Below are positions 12,337 through 22,248 of a DNA stretch of 64,000 nt, piece after piece. The notes below the pieces were generated by a model. That model ran no database searches, was not told the DNA's origin, and saw nothing but the letters and a program-made list of their open reading frames with translations. The DNA is from Castellaniella defragrans (GTDB taxonomy: Bacteria > Pseudomonadota > Gammaproteobacteria > Burkholderiales > Burkholderiaceae_B). The DNA is taken from the NCBI RefSeq assembly GCF_014203015.1, contig NZ_JACHIB010000003.1:202463-266462 (forward strand), read 5' to 3'. A program made the translations under genes and the position numbers. Every line of letters begins with the position of its first letter. Within the stretch, counting starts at the first letter, position 1.

Positions 12337-13589
12337 CCATGCCCCTGATGCGGCCTCCGCGCAAGAACCCGGTGCTGCGCACCCGGCAGATGAACCTGCC
12401 TCCCTGGGCGCGCGGCCGCGTGGCCCTGGGCATGACGGCGGCCGCCGCCGAGGGCCGCTTCGAGCTGCAGGCCTGCGATGCCTGCGGGGCGCTGCAGTAT
12501 CCGCCGCGCTCGGCCTGCCACCGGTGCCTCTCCAGCCGGCTCGTCTGGCGCGAGCAGGGCGGCGAGGGCGAGCTGCTCACGGAGACGACGCTGCATCACA
12601 GCAACGACCTGTTCTTCCGCGAGCGCCTGCCCTGGCGCCTGGGGTTCGTGCGCCTGGATGCCGGTCCCACCCTCATGGTGCACGTGCACGGCGACGTCGG
12701 CCCCGCGCCGCAGCGGGTGCGCGTGGGCGCCCGGCTCGATCGCGCCGGGCAGGCCGTCTTGATTGGATTCCCGATGGAAGGAAGTGCGAACATGGCAGAC
12801 GATCCGATGCTGCGCGAAATGGGCTGCGACCCCAAGTTCCGCAAGGTGCTGGTCACCGACGGCAAGACCCCGGTGGGGCAGGCCCTCGTGCGGGCGCTGG
12901 TGGCGGCCGGGGCCGACCTGGTCTGGGTGGGCCATGCCGAGCCCTGGAAGCGGCTGGGCGGGCTGGAGGACATCGCGGCCCTGCCGCAGGTGTCGCTGGT
13001 GCCGCTGGACCTCAGCGACAACCGCAGCGTCGTCGAGCAGGCGGGCTCCATCGGCGGCAAGGTGGACATCGTGGTCAACAACGCCGAGGTGCACCGCACG
13101 CATGGCATCGCCTCGCGGCGCGGCACCGACGTCGCGCGGGCCGAGATGGACATCAATTATTTCGGCCTGCTGCGGCTCGCCCAGGCGTTCGGCCCCGCGC
13201 TCAAGGGGCGCTCGGCCGACGGCACGGCCAGCGCCACGGCATGGGTCAACCTCCTGTCGATCTACGCCCTGTCGAATTTCCCGCCGCAGGGCACCTACAG
13301 CGCCAGCAAGGCGGCGGCGCATTCGCTGGCGCAGTGCCTGCGGGCGGAGATGGCGCTGGCCGGCATCCGCGTCATGAACGTCTATCCGGGGCCGGTGGAC
13401 GACGAATGGAACCAGAACGTGCCGCCCCCCAAGCTGAGCCCCGAGGCCCTGGCCGCCGCGGTCGTCAAGGCCCTGAAGGAAGGGGTCGAGGACGTGTATC
13501 CCGGCGACGTGGCGCAGGAGTGGCTGCAGCGCTGGCGCGACAATCCCAAGGTCCTGGAACGTGAACTCTCGATGAACCGTGGCGCCTGA
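12333..13589 (+). CDS. DUF35 zinc-ribbon/OB-fold protein fused to a divergent short-chain dehydrogenase
   Basis: 418 residues. Residues 1-150 are a DUF35 protein: zinc ribbon with CDAC (48, 51) and CHRC (62, 65), then an OB-fold ending in ARLDRAGQAVLIGFP. From about residue 154 an SDR follows, with NNAE, YSASK (Tyr-x3-Lys) and a weak cofactor loop, TDGKTPVG, lacking the normal glycine pattern. The junction still holds a ribosome site (GGAAGGAAG, 12776-12784) and ATG at 12792, so the SDR may also be made alone. DUF35 proteins bind acyl-CoA and support partner thiolase-fold enzymes, here probably the overlapping 11170 gene. Confidence 0.78.
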   Translation: MTMPLMRPPRKNPVLRTRQMNLPPWARGRVALGMTAAAAEGRFELQACDACGALQYPPRSACHRCLSSRLVWREQGGEGELLTETTLHHSNDLFFRERLPWRLGFVRLDAGPTLMVHVHGDVGPAPQRVRVGARLDRAGQAVLIGFPMEGSANMADDPMLREMGCDPKFRKVLVTDGKTPVGQALVRALVAAGADLVWVGHAEPWKRLGGLEDIAALPQVSLVPLDLSDNRSVVEQAGSIGGKVDIVVNNAEVHRTHGIASRRGTDVARAEMDINYFGLLRLAQAFGPALKGRSADGTASATAWVNLLSIYALSNFPPQGTYSASKAAAHSLAQCLRAEMALAGIRVMNVYPGPVDDEWNQNVPPPKLSPEALAAAVVKALKEGVEDVYPGDVAQEWLQRWRDNPKVLERELSMNRGA

Positions 13590-13608
13590 CGGCCTGGAGA
13601 AGCAAAGC

Positions 13609-14418
13609 ATGACATCCCACACCGATCCGACGACGGGCGCCGAGGCCCTGCTGGGGTTCGCCCGGGCGCTGCTGGGCGGCGGCATCCGCGTCGTCGACCT
13701 CACCCAGACCCTGACGCCCGAATTCCCGCAGATCGCGCTGCCGCCCGAATTCGGCCAGTGCTGGCCTTTCCGCATCGAGGAAGTCTCGAAATACGACGAG
13801 CGCGGGCCGGGCTGGTACTGGAACAACTTTTCCTGCGGCGAGCATACCGGCACGCACTTCGACGCCCCCATCCACTGGATCTCCGGCCGCGACCTGCCCA
13901 ACAACTCGGTGGACACCATCCCGGTGCGCCATTTCGTGGCGCCCGCCTGCGTCATCGACTGCTCGCCGCAGGTGAAGGACGACCCCGACTACCTGCTGAC
14001 CATCCAGGACATCGAGACGTGGGAGGCCGCGCACGGCCGCATCCCGGCGGGCTCGTGGGTGCTGATGCGCACCGACTGGTCCAAGCGCACCGACCCGAAG
14101 GAATACCAGAATTACGACGAGACCGGCCAGCACACGCCCGGACCCAGCGCCGAGGCCGTGCGCTTCCTGATCGAGCAGCGCGACGTGCTGGGGTTCGGCT
14201 CCGAGGCGATCGGCACCGATGCCGGCCAGGGCTACCATCTGCGCCCGCCCTATCCCTGCCACTACCTCATGCATGGCGCCGGCCGCTACGGCCTGCAGTG
14301 CCTGTGCAACCTGGACCTGCTGCCCGCCAGCGGCGCGGTGCTGATCTGCCCGCCGCTGAAGATCGAGAAGGGCAGCGGCAGCCCCCTGCGGGTGCTGGCC
14401 CTGGTGGCGGACGCCTGA
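13609..14418 (+). CDS. Cyclase-family metal hydrolase, isatin hydrolase-like
   Basis: 269 residues of the cyclase/kynurenine formamidase family. The metal-binding signature is EHTGTHFDAPIHW (HxGTHxDxPxH), and a second conserved part reads GFGSEAIGTDAG. Isatin hydrolases and kynurenine formamidases share this fold; isatin hydrolase opens the lactam of isatin to isatinate. Given the IacA/IacE-like genes and an aryl-oxoacid oxidoreductase in this same operon, isatin is the favoured substrate; N-formylkynurenine is the main alternative, but no kynureninase or tryptophan dioxygenase is present. Start 13609 has GGAGAA upstream; ATG 13579 overlaps the previous gene. Confidence 0.8.
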   Translation: MTSHTDPTTGAEALLGFARALLGGGIRVVDLTQTLTPEFPQIALPPEFGQCWPFRIEEVSKYDERGPGWYWNNFSCGEHTGTHFDAPIHWISGRDLPNNSVDTIPVRHFVAPACVIDCSPQVKDDPDYLLTIQDIETWEAAHGRIPAGSWVLMRTDWSKRTDPKEYQNYDETGQHTPGPSAEAVRFLIEQRDVLGFGSEAIGTDAGQGYHLRPPYPCHYLMHGAGRYGLQCLCNLDLLPASGAVLICPPLKIEKGSGSPLRVLALVADA

Positions 14419-14476
14419 AGCGGGTGCCTCCCCCGATTCCCGGCATGCCGTCTTTATCGTTGATGAGTAAATTTTT

Positions 14477-14516
14477 TATAACTTAATACTTCGGTCCTCT
14501 CCCTTTCTGAAGGAGC
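14477..14516 (+). promoter_or_regulatory. AT-rich leader with -10-like box and RBS before the transporter operon
   Basis: The 100-base gap between the cyclase gene and the first binding-protein gene has an abrupt AT-rich patch (about 14466-14490) with TATAAC at 14477-14482 and a GTAAATT run upstream like that in P2. No good -35 is spaced correctly. AAGGAG at 14510-14515 is the ribosome site for ATG 14519. Confidence 0.35.
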
Positions 14517-14518
14517 CC

Positions 14519-15688
14519 ATGATGAAGTCTCTTCGTTCCCTGCGCGCCCTGGCCGCCACCGTCTCGGCCACGGCGCTGGTCGCCGCGGTTCCCTCGGCCC
14601 GCGCGGCCGATTACAAGGTCGGATTCATCACCTCCCTGGTGGGTCCGGTCTCCTCCCTGGGCATCCCCTACCAGAAGGGCATCAAGGCGGGCCAGGCCTA
14701 CCAGTCCGAGATCGACGGCAAGAAGGTCCAGCTCATCCAGCTCGACGATGCCTCCGACCCCAGCACGGCGGCGCGCAACGCCCGCAAGCTGATCGAGGAG
14801 GACAAGGTCGATGCCATCATCGGCACGGCCGGCTCGCCCGGCGCTCTGGCCATCGCCGCGGTGGCGCGCGAGTCCAGGACGCCGCTGATCTCGATCGCCC
14901 ACGCCGACCTGTCGGGAGCCGAGGCCGAGTGGGTCGTGACGGTGCCGCAGCCCGCCACCCTGATGATCAGCGCCGTGGTCGATCACATGAAGCAGGCCGG
15001 CGTCCACACCCTGGGCTACATCGGCTTCTCGGACGCCTGGGGCGACCAGGTCTACGAGGCGCTGGAGAAGACCACGCCGCAGGCGGGCATCAAGGTCGTG
15101 ACCAACGAGCGCTACGCGCGCGGCGACGCCTCGGTGGCCGGCCAGGTGCTGAAGATCGTCTCGCAGCGCCCCGACGCCGTGATCACGGGGAACTCGGGCA
15201 CGCCCGGCGCGCTGCCCTACCTGGCGCTGGCCGACCGCGGCTACAAGGGCAAGCTCTACGGCACCCACGCCCTGATCAATCCGGCCTTCATCAACGTCGC
15301 GCGCAGTTCCGTCGAGGGCCTGCTGGCGCCCACCGGCCCGGTCATCGTGGCCGAGCAGCTGCCCGAGGACAATCCCATCCGCAAGGTGGCGATGGCCTAT
15401 CGCGACGCCTACCAGAAGGCCAACGGCGCGCCGGCCGCCGACGCCTTTTCCGCCTATTCCTTCGACGCCTGGCTGATCTTCCTGGACGCGGCCAAGCGCG
15501 CCTCGGCCACCGCCGAGCCGGGCACGCCGGAATTCCGCGTGGCGCTGCACGACGCGATCAACAGCACCAAGGAGCTGGTGGGCACCCACGCGGTCTACAA
15601 CTTCCGGCCGGACACGACCTACGGCACGGACGAGCGTTCCCGTGTGGTGGTCAGGCTTGAAAAGGGCCAATGGAAGCTGGTGCCCTGA
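14519..15688 (+). CDS. ABC transporter periplasmic binding protein (branched-chain amino acid/aromatic type), copy 1
   Basis: 389 residues beginning with a signal peptide (basic start, hydrophobic core, ARA-A cleavage near residue 30). The mature part matches the leucine/isoleucine/valine-binding fold: VGFITSLVGPVSSLGIPYQ, DDASDPSTAARNARKLIEEDKVDAIIGT and a C-terminal NFRPDTTYGTDERS. Family members in aromatic catabolic clusters bind aromatic acids. It is first in a run of binding protein, binding protein, permease, permease-ATPase and ATPase. An indoleacetate or anthranilate ligand is inferred from neighbours. Confidence 0.88.
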   Translation: MMKSLRSLRALAATVSATALVAAVPSARAADYKVGFITSLVGPVSSLGIPYQKGIKAGQAYQSEIDGKKVQLIQLDDASDPSTAARNARKLIEEDKVDAIIGTAGSPGALAIAAVARESRTPLISIAHADLSGAEAEWVVTVPQPATLMISAVVDHMKQAGVHTLGYIGFSDAWGDQVYEALEKTTPQAGIKVVTNERYARGDASVAGQVLKIVSQRPDAVITGNSGTPGALPYLALADRGYKGKLYGTHALINPAFINVARSSVEGLLAPTGPVIVAEQLPEDNPIRKVAMAYRDAYQKANGAPAADAFSAYSFDAWLIFLDAAKRASATAEPGTPEFRVALHDAINSTKELVGTHAVYNFRPDTTYGTDERSRVVVRLEKGQWKLVP

Positions 15689-15749
15689 GCGAGGCCGGTC
15701 CCCGAGGCGGCGGCCCGGCCGCCGCCATTCCCGGTTCCTGGAGAGAGCG

Positions 15750-16952
15750 ATGAATTTGTTTCTGGAGACATTCCCGGCGCCGCCGCGCGTGCTGCGCTGG
15801 CTGATCCTGGCGGGCGCGGCCTGCCTGTCGATGAGCGCCTCGGGGGCGGAACTCAAGGTGGGCGTGATCAGCTCCCTGTCCGGGCCGGTCTCGGCGCTGG
15901 GGATCCCCTACGAAAAGGGGATCCGCGCCGCGCATGCCCGCTTCCCCGAGGTGGCCGGTCACCGGGTGGAACTCATCGTCCTGGACGATGCCTCCGACCC
16001 GACCACGGCGGGGCGCAATGCGCGCAAGCTGGTCAACGAGGACAAGGTGGACGTGCTCATCGGCACCTCGGGCGTGCCCGGCGCGATGGCGATCGCCGCC
16101 GTCGCGCAGGAGCTGAAGACGCCGCTGATCTCGCCCACGCCCATCTCGCTGCCTGGCCGGGAACACGACTGGACGGTGGCGGCCTCGCAGCCGTTCGAGC
16201 TGATGGTGTCGGCCGTGGTCAAGCGCATGAAGGCCGAGGGCGTCAGGACCGTGGCCTTCATCGGCTTCTCCGACGCGCTGGGGGACCTGGCCTACGACTC
16301 GCTGGTCCGCAGCGCCGGCGAGCAGGGCATCGAGGTGGTGGCCAACGAGCGCTATGCGCGCGGCGACATGTCGGTGGCTGGCCAGGTGCTGAAGATCATG
16401 GCCAGGCGGCCGGACGCCGTGTTCGCCGGCAACAGCGGCACGCCCGGCGCGCTGCCGTACCTGGAGCTTGCCAACCGCCGCTATGCCGGGCGCCTCTACG
16501 GCACCCACGGCCTGATCAACGCCGATTTCGTGCGGGTGGGCGGCCGTTCGATCGAAGGCCTGGAGGTGCCCAGCGGACCGGTGCTGGTGGCCGAGCAATT
16601 GCCGGCCGGCGATCCGATCCGCGCGGTCTCGATGGCGTTCCGCGCCTCGTACCGGCAGCTTTATGGCGCGCCGCCGACGGACGCCTTCTCGGCCTACACC
16701 TACGACGCCTACCTGGTGCTGGCCGACGCCGCCGCGCGGGTCGGCGCGGACGCGGGGCCGCCGGGCACGCCGGCCTACCGGCAGGCGCTCAAGGACGCCA
16801 TCGTGTCGACGCGGGAGCTGGCCGGCACGCACGGCATCTACAACTTCGGGCGCGACAGCCGCTACGGCTCGGACGAGCGCGCGGTCGTCATGGTGCGCAT
16901 GGAAGGCGGGCAGTGGAAGCTGGCCGCGCAGCCCAAGCCGCCGGGCCGCTGA
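15750..16952 (+). CDS. ABC transporter periplasmic binding protein, copy 2 (tandem paralogue)
   Basis: 400 residues with a signal peptide ending near SASGA. It shares long blocks with the preceding gene (GPVSALGIPYEKGIR, DDASDPTTAGRNARKL, RYARGDMSVAGQVLKI, GNSGTPGALPYLELA), so the two arose by tandem duplication. Both keep a full signal peptide and domain, so neither looks decayed. Two binding proteins feeding one permease pair could widen ligand range, e.g. indoleacetate and anthranilate. Start 15750 follows GGAGAGAG. Confidence 0.87.
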   Translation: MNLFLETFPAPPRVLRWLILAGAACLSMSASGAELKVGVISSLSGPVSALGIPYEKGIRAAHARFPEVAGHRVELIVLDDASDPTTAGRNARKLVNEDKVDVLIGTSGVPGAMAIAAVAQELKTPLISPTPISLPGREHDWTVAASQPFELMVSAVVKRMKAEGVRTVAFIGFSDALGDLAYDSLVRSAGEQGIEVVANERYARGDMSVAGQVLKIMARRPDAVFAGNSGTPGALPYLELANRRYAGRLYGTHGLINADFVRVGGRSIEGLEVPSGPVLVAEQLPAGDPIRAVSMAFRASYRQLYGAPPTDAFSAYTYDAYLVLADAAARVGADAGPPGTPAYRQALKDAIVSTRELAGTHGIYNFGRDSRYGSDERAVVMVRMEGGQWKLAAQPKPPGR

Positions 16953-16991
16953 GCGGCGGCCCGCGGCGATGAAACGAAGGGATTTGACATC

Positions 16992-18047
16992 ATGACATGG
17001 GATATCGCCCTCATCCTGGGCATCGACGGCCTGGCCAACGGCGCCATCTACCTGCTTGCGGGGCTGGGGCTGGTGCTGGTCTTTTCGGTCACGCGCGTCG
17101 TGTTCGTGCCGTTCGGGGACATCGCGGCCTTCTCCGCCCTGAGTCTGGCGGCCTTCGAGGCGGGCCAGGTGCCGCCGACCATCGGCCTGGTGGCTTTCCT
17201 GGCCGCGGCGGCGCTGCTGACGGAAGTCGGCAGCCTGGCGCGCAAGGGCGAGGGGCGCCGCATTCCCCGCGCGCTGCTGCTGTGGGGCGTGCTGCCCCTG
17301 CTGCCCTGCCTGATCGCCTGGGCGGCCGCGCGCTTCGGGGCGCCAGCGCCCGTCCAGGTGGTCGCGTCGGTGCTGCTGGTGGTGCCGATGGCGCCGCTGC
17401 TGGCGCGCGTGGTGTTCCAGCCCATCGCCGACGCCTCCGTGCTGGTGCTGCTGATCGTGTCGCTCGCCCTGAGCTTCCTGCTCTCGGGCCTGGGCCTGCT
17501 GTTCTTCGGTCCCGAGGGCACGCGCACGGCGCCCCTGGCGTTGGGCTCGCTGGCGCTGGGCGACGGGGTCGAGGTCGGCGGCCAGGTGATCCTCATGGTG
17601 GGCACGGCGATCGTGCTCAGCGGCCTGTTCTTCCTCGCCTTCGAGCGGACCGCGATGGGCAAGGCGCTGCGCGCCACGGCGATCAACCGCGTGGGCGCGC
17701 GGCTGGTGGGGATCCGTCCCGCCCGCACCGCCATGCTGGCCTACGGCTATTCCTCCCTGCTGGCGGGGTTCATCGGCATCCTGATCGCGCCCGTCACCAC
17801 CATGTACTACGACTCGGGCTTCCTCATCGGCCTGAAGGCCTTCGTGGCCGCCATCATCGGCGGGCTGGTGAGCTATCCGGCCACGGCCCTGGGCGCCCTG
17901 GCCGTCGGCCTGTTCGAGAGCTTCGCGTCTTTCTGGAGCGGCGCGCTCAAGGACGCGATCGTGTTCAGCCTGCTGATTCCCGTGCTGATGGCGCGCTCCT
18001 ACCTGGCACGCCACCACGAGGAAGAAGCCGAGGAGATCGATCAATGA
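16992..18047 (+). CDS. ABC transporter permease, LivH type
   Basis: 351 residues with about eight or nine hydrophobic segments. Family features are GLANGAIYLLAGLGLVLVF at the N-terminus and ALRATAINRVGARLVGIRP with the EAA-like loop, followed by GFIGILIAPVTTMYYDSGF. It is some 50 residues longer than typical LivH, due to an inserted hydrophobic region at about 65-135. The stop overlaps the next start by three bases. Inner-membrane channel half for the binding proteins upstream. Confidence 0.88.
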   Translation: MTWDIALILGIDGLANGAIYLLAGLGLVLVFSVTRVVFVPFGDIAAFSALSLAAFEAGQVPPTIGLVAFLAAAALLTEVGSLARKGEGRRIPRALLLWGVLPLLPCLIAWAAARFGAPAPVQVVASVLLVVPMAPLLARVVFQPIADASVLVLLIVSLALSFLLSGLGLLFFGPEGTRTAPLALGSLALGDGVEVGGQVILMVGTAIVLSGLFFLAFERTAMGKALRATAINRVGARLVGIRPARTAMLAYGYSSLLAGFIGILIAPVTTMYYDSGFLIGLKAFVAAIIGGLVSYPATALGALAVGLFESFASFWSGALKDAIVFSLLIPVLMARSYLARHHEEEAEEIDQ

Positions 18048-19825
18048 AACCGTTCGCACCCAGGATCCTCGTGGCGGTGCTGATCGCCGCCCTCATCCTC
18101 GCGCCGCTGTTCGCGGGCACCTTCACCGTCTCGCTGCTCAACGAGATCGGCATCGGCGCCCTGGTCGCCCTCGGGCTGGTGCTGCTGACCGGCGTGGGCG
18201 GCGCGACCTCCTTCGGCCAGGCGGCGTTCGTCGGCATCGCCGCCTATGCCAGCGCCTGGCTGACGACCGCGCAGGGGATGTCGCCCTGGCTGGGCCTGAT
18301 CTTCGCGCTGGCGCTCACGGGGCTGTCCGCTCTGGCCATCGGCATGCTGACCCTGCGCCTGGGCGGGCACTTCCTGGCCCTGTCCACCATCGCCTGGGGC
18401 CTGTCGATCTCCATGCTGTTCGGCAATCTCGATGCCCTGGGCCGGCATACCGGCCTGTCGGGCATCCCGCCCGTGACGATCGGCGGCTGGTCGCTGATGG
18501 AGCCGCAGGCCATGTACTACCTCGTCTGGACGGTGGTGGGCCTGGCGTTCCTGTTCAGCCGCAACCTGCTCGACTCCCGTCCGGGGCGCGCCATCCGCGG
18601 CCTGCGCGGCGGCGCGACGCTGCTCGCCAGCGTCGGCGCGGACGCCTACCGGCTGCGGCTGTCCCTGTTCGTCACGGCGGCGCTGCTGGCGGGCCTGGCG
18701 GGCTGGCTGTACGCGCACATGAACCGCTTCGTCAGCCCCTCGCCGTTCAGCGTGCACGCCAGCATCGAATACCTGCTGATGGCGGTGGCCGGCGGCCTGG
18801 GCAGCCTGGCCGGCGCCCTGGTGGGCTCGGGCCTGGTGCTGGCCCTCAAGAACGTCCTGCAGGACGTGCTGCCGTGGCTCACGCAGCGCTCCGGCCAGCT
18901 CGATTCCATCGTGTTCTCGGCCCTGTTCATCGCGCTGCTGCACTTCGCCCGCGGCGGCCTGATGGCCTACGTGCGCCGCTGGCGGCGGCGCCATGGCGCG
19001 GGCCGTCCGGCCGCGGCGCCCGTGGCGCCGGCCCGGCCGCTGCCCAATCGCGCCATGCCGGCCCGCGGGACGCCGATCCTGTCGGTGCAGGGCGCGGTCA
19101 AGCGCTTCGGCGGCCTGGTCGCGGTCAACGACGTCAGCTTCGAGCTGAACGCGGGCGAGATCCTGGGGCTGATCGGGCCCAACGGCGCGGGCAAGTCCAC
19201 CATGTTCAACCTGCTCACCGGCACGATTCCCATGACCTCCGGGCGGGTGCGGTTCCTGGGGCGCGACGTGTCCGGCATGCTGCAGCTGGAAATCGCCCGC
19301 CTGGGCCTGGGGCGCACCTTCCAGCACGTCAAGCTGCGCCCGCACATGAGCCTGCTGGACAACGTCGCGCTGGGCGTCCATGCCAGGACACGGCCCAGCA
19401 TGCTGCGCGCCGGCCTGCGCCTGGACCGCGAGGAAGAGCGCCGCATCCTGTACGAGGCGCGGCGCCAGCTCGACCGGATCGGCCTGGGCGACCGCGCCCA
19501 TGAAATGGCCGGCAGCCTGCCGCTGGGCACCCAGCGCATCCTGGAGATCGCGCGCGCCCTGGCCTCCGATCCCGTCCTGCTGGTGCTGGACGAGCCGGCC
19601 GCGGGCCTGCGGCGCCAGGAAAAACTCGCCCTGGGCGACCTGCTGCGCAAGCTGCGCGAGGAAGGCATGACCATCCTGATCGTGGAGCACGACATGGATT
19701 TCGTGATGAATCTGGTGGACCGGCTGGTGGTGATGAACTTCGGCTCCAAGCTGGTGGAAGGCGTGCCGGCGGCCGTGCGCGCCGACGAGCGGGTGCAGGC
19801 CGCCTATCTCGGGGGGACGGTATGA
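18044..19825 (+). CDS. ABC transporter permease-ATPase fusion (LivM-LivG)
   Basis: 593 residues. Residues 1-315 are a LivM-type permease with multiple membrane segments and [19 protein letters not shown]. After a Arg/Pro/Ala-rich linker (about 315-342) comes a LivG-type ATPase: Walker [25 protein letters not shown] as signature, Walker [12 protein letters not shown] and the switch His in VEHDMDF. The permease and ATPase usually are separate genes; such fusions occur in aromatic-uptake clusters of Burkholderiales and Rhizobiales. The start is ATG 18044, overlapping the previous stop. Confidence 0.88.
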   Translation: MKPFAPRILVAVLIAALILAPLFAGTFTVSLLNEIGIGALVALGLVLLTGVGGATSFGQAAFVGIAAYASAWLTTAQGMSPWLGLIFALALTGLSALAIGMLTLRLGGHFLALSTIAWGLSISMLFGNLDALGRHTGLSGIPPVTIGGWSLMEPQAMYYLVWTVVGLAFLFSRNLLDSRPGRAIRGLRGGATLLASVGADAYRLRLSLFVTAALLAGLAGWLYAHMNRFVSPSPFSVHASIEYLLMAVAGGLGSLAGALVGSGLVLALKNVLQDVLPWLTQRSGQLDSIVFSALFIALLHFARGGLMAYVRRWRRRHGAGRPAAAPVAPARPLPNRAMPARGTPILSVQGAVKRFGGLVAVNDVSFELNAGEILGLIGPNGAGKSTMFNLLTGTIPMTSGRVRFLGRDVSGMLQLEIARLGLGRTFQHVKLRPHMSLLDNVALGVHARTRPSMLRAGLRLDREEERRILYEARRQLDRIGLGDRAHEMAGSLPLGTQRILEIARALASDPVLLVLDEPAAGLRRQEKLALGDLLRKLREEGMTILIVEHDMDFVMNLVDRLVVMNFGSKLVEGVPAAVRADERVQAAYLGGTV

Positions 19826-20568
19826 GCGCGACGACAGGGACGCCGATGCTGGAAGTGGGGGACCTGCGGGTCGCGTACGGGCGCGTCGAGGCGGTGCGCG
19901 GGGTTTCGATCGCCCTGCAGCCGGGCCAGATCGTCTCGGTCATCGGGCCCAACGGCGCGGGCAAGACGACGCTGCTGTCGGCGGTGATGGGCCTGCTGCC
20001 CTCGCGCGGCACGCTGCGCTTCGAGGGCGAGGACCTGGCCGGCCTGGACGTCGAGTCGCGCGTGGAGCGCGGCCTGTGCCTCGTGCCCGAGACGCGCGAG
20101 CTGTTCGGCGAGCTCTCGGTGCTGGACAATCTGCGCCTGGGCGCGTATTCGCGCCGGCTGCGGCCGCAGGCCCTGCGCGGCCGCCTGGATTCGGTGTACG
20201 CGCGCTTTCCGCGGCTGGCCGAGCGGCGCTCGCAGCGGGCGGACACCTTGTCCGGCGGCGAGCGCCAGATGCTGGCGGTCGGGCGCGCGCTGATGTCGGC
20301 GCCGCGCCTGCTGATGCTCGACGAGCCCAGCCTGGGGCTCGCGCCGCTCATCGTGCGGGAGATCCTGTCCATCGTGCGCGCCTTGCGCGAGGACGGCGTG
20401 TCGATCCTGCTGGTCGAGCAGAACGCCCGCGCCGCGCTGGAGAGCTCCGATTTCGGCTACGTGCTGGAAACCGGCGAGATCGCCCTGTCGGGCGATTCCG
20501 CGGCGCTCGCCGAGGATGCGCGCGTGCGGGCCACTTATCTTGGAGGAGGCACCGATGACGATGCATGA
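19822..20568 (+). CDS. ABC transporter ATPase, LivF type
   Basis: 248 residues. Walker [10 protein letters not shown], signature [15 protein letters not shown], Walker [12 protein letters not shown] and VEQNARAAL identify a LivF ATPase. It overlaps the permease-ATPase by four bases and the following CoA-ligase gene by 14 bases, so the operon is tightly coupled. It would pair with the ATPase domain of the fusion to form the nucleotide-binding dimer. Confidence 0.92.
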   Translation: MSATTGTPMLEVGDLRVAYGRVEAVRGVSIALQPGQIVSVIGPNGAGKTTLLSAVMGLLPSRGTLRFEGEDLAGLDVESRVERGLCLVPETRELFGELSVLDNLRLGAYSRRLRPQALRGRLDSVYARFPRLAERRSQRADTLSGGERQMLAVGRALMSAPRLLMLDEPSLGLAPLIVREILSIVRALREDGVSILLVEQNARAALESSDFGYVLETGEIALSGDSAALAEDARVRATYLGGGTDDDA

Positions 20569-22147
20569 AGGACTGCCGCCCGCACAGCGGACCGTGCCGC
20601 GGATGCTGCTGCGCCAGGCGGCGCTGTTCGCCGGGCGGCCGGCCCTGAAGCTGGGCGCGGCCCGCTGGACGCACGCGGATGCGGCGCCGATCGCGGCGCG
20701 GCGGGCAGGCGCGCTGCGCGCGGCCGGCGTGGGCCGGGGCGACCGCGTGGCGATCATGAGCGCCAACCGCGAGGAATTCCTGGAGGCCTTCCTCGGCTGC
20801 GGCTGGTCGGGCGCGGTCGCCGTGCCGGTCAACACCGCGTCCCGCGGGCCGCAGATCGAATATTTTCTGGCCAACAGCCAGGCCCGGCTGCTGGTGATCG
20901 AGGCGCAGTACCTGGACCGGCTGGCGACGGCCGACCTGGGCAAGACTTCCCTGCGGCAGATCTGGGTGCTGGACGGCGCCGGCGCGGCGGGGGCGATCGG
21001 CGAGGTGCCGGCGGCGCCGTGGCCGCCGGGCGGGCCGGCGCTGGAGGCCGAGGCGGTGGGGCCGGGCGACACCCTGGCGATCCTCTACACTTCCGGCACC
21101 ACGGGACCGTCCAAGGGGGTGCTCTGCCCGCATGCGCAGTACTACTGGTGGGGCGTCAACACCCTGCGCGTCCTGGGCGTGACGCAGGACGACGTCCTGT
21201 GCACCACGCTGCCGCTGTTCCACATCAATGCCCTCAACACCTACGCGCAGGCGGCGCTGGCCGGCTGCGAGGTGGTGTTCGAGCCGAAATTCTCGGCTTC
21301 GGGCTTCTGGACTTCGATGGCCGCCTGCGGCGCGACCGTCGTATACTTGCTCGGCGCCATGGTGCCGATCCTGCTGGCGCAGCCGTCGGCGCCGGCGGAG
21401 CGGGCGCATCGCGTGCGCATCGGGCTGGGGCCGGGCGTGCCCGCCGAAGCGGGCGAGACGTTCCGCGCGCGCACCGGCGTGCAGCTGCTCGAAGGCTATG
21501 GTTCGACGGAAACGAATTTCGTGATCGGCACCGCGCCGGATTCGCCGCGGCGCGGGGTGATGGGGTGGGTCCTGCCGGGCTTCGAGGCGCGCGTGGCCGA
21601 CGAGGACGACGTGGAAGTGCCGGTCGGCCAGGCCGGCGAACTGCTGGTGCGCGCGCACGAGCCCTATGCCTTCGCCTCGGGATACTTCAACATGCCCGAG
21701 AAGACGGTCGAGGCCTGGCGCAACCTCTGGTTCCATACCGGCGACCGGGTGCTGCGCGAAACCGACGGAGCGTTCCGTTTCGTCGACCGGATCAAGGACG
21801 CAATCCGCCGAAGAGGGGAAAATATCTCGTCTTTCGAGGTCGAACAAGTGCTGCTGAGTCATCCGGCCGTGGCGGCCGCCGCCGTCTATCCCGTCGGCTC
21901 CGAACTGGCCGAGGACGAGGTCATGGCCGCGCTGGTCGCGCGTCCCGGCCAGGTCCTGGACCTGCCGGAACTGGCGGTCTGGTGCGAGTCCCGGCTGCCG
22001 CATTTCGCGGTGCCGCGCTACATCGACGTGCTGGAAGACCTGCCGCGCACCGAGAACGGCAAGATCCAGAAGTACAAGTTGCGCGAACGCGGCGTCACCG
22101 CGGCCACCTGGGAACGTCCCCAGGCGCCGCGCAGGCAGCGGGCTTGA
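20555..22147 (+). CDS. Acyl-CoA ligase (second), candidate dioxindole-acetate-CoA ligase
   Basis: 530-residue ANL enzyme with P-loop [28 protein letters not shown], the hinge [20 protein letters not shown] and terminal [15 protein letters not shown]. It belongs nearer the carnitine/crotonobetaine or fatty-acid CoA-ligase branch than to benzoate-CoA ligases, so it likely activates a side-chain carboxylate. In the pathway proposed here that would be dioxindole-3-acetate. A GGAGGAGG site precedes ATG 20555, which lies inside livF. Being in the transporter operon suggests activation follows uptake. The substrate is not provable from sequence. Confidence 0.78.
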   Translation: MTMHEGLPPAQRTVPRMLLRQAALFAGRPALKLGAARWTHADAAPIAARRAGALRAAGVGRGDRVAIMSANREEFLEAFLGCGWSGAVAVPVNTASRGPQIEYFLANSQARLLVIEAQYLDRLATADLGKTSLRQIWVLDGAGAAGAIGEVPAAPWPPGGPALEAEAVGPGDTLAILYTSGTTGPSKGVLCPHAQYYWWGVNTLRVLGVTQDDVLCTTLPLFHINALNTYAQAALAGCEVVFEPKFSASGFWTSMAACGATVVYLLGAMVPILLAQPSAPAERAHRVRIGLGPGVPAEAGETFRARTGVQLLEGYGSTETNFVIGTAPDSPRRGVMGWVLPGFEARVADEDDVEVPVGQAGELLVRAHEPYAFASGYFNMPEKTVEAWRNLWFHTGDRVLRETDGAFRFVDRIKDAIRRRGENISSFEVEQVLLSHPAVAAAAVYPVGSELAEDEVMAALVARPGQVLDLPELAVWCESRLPHFAVPRYIDVLEDLPRTENGKIQKYKLRERGVTAATWERPQAPRRQRA

Positions 22148-22248
22148 GCGCGGATGATTGTTCCAGGCCCGGGGGCGGCACGGCTCCCCCGGCGCAAGAT
22201 GACGGAGCCCGACATGGCCGGCAATTCGATCGAAAGGAGGGGATGCGC

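Noticed and set aside
13609..14418. Kynurenine formamidase as the cyclase function
   Set aside because: No tryptophan dioxygenase or kynureninase nearby, whereas isatin fits the rest of the operon; kept only as an alternative.
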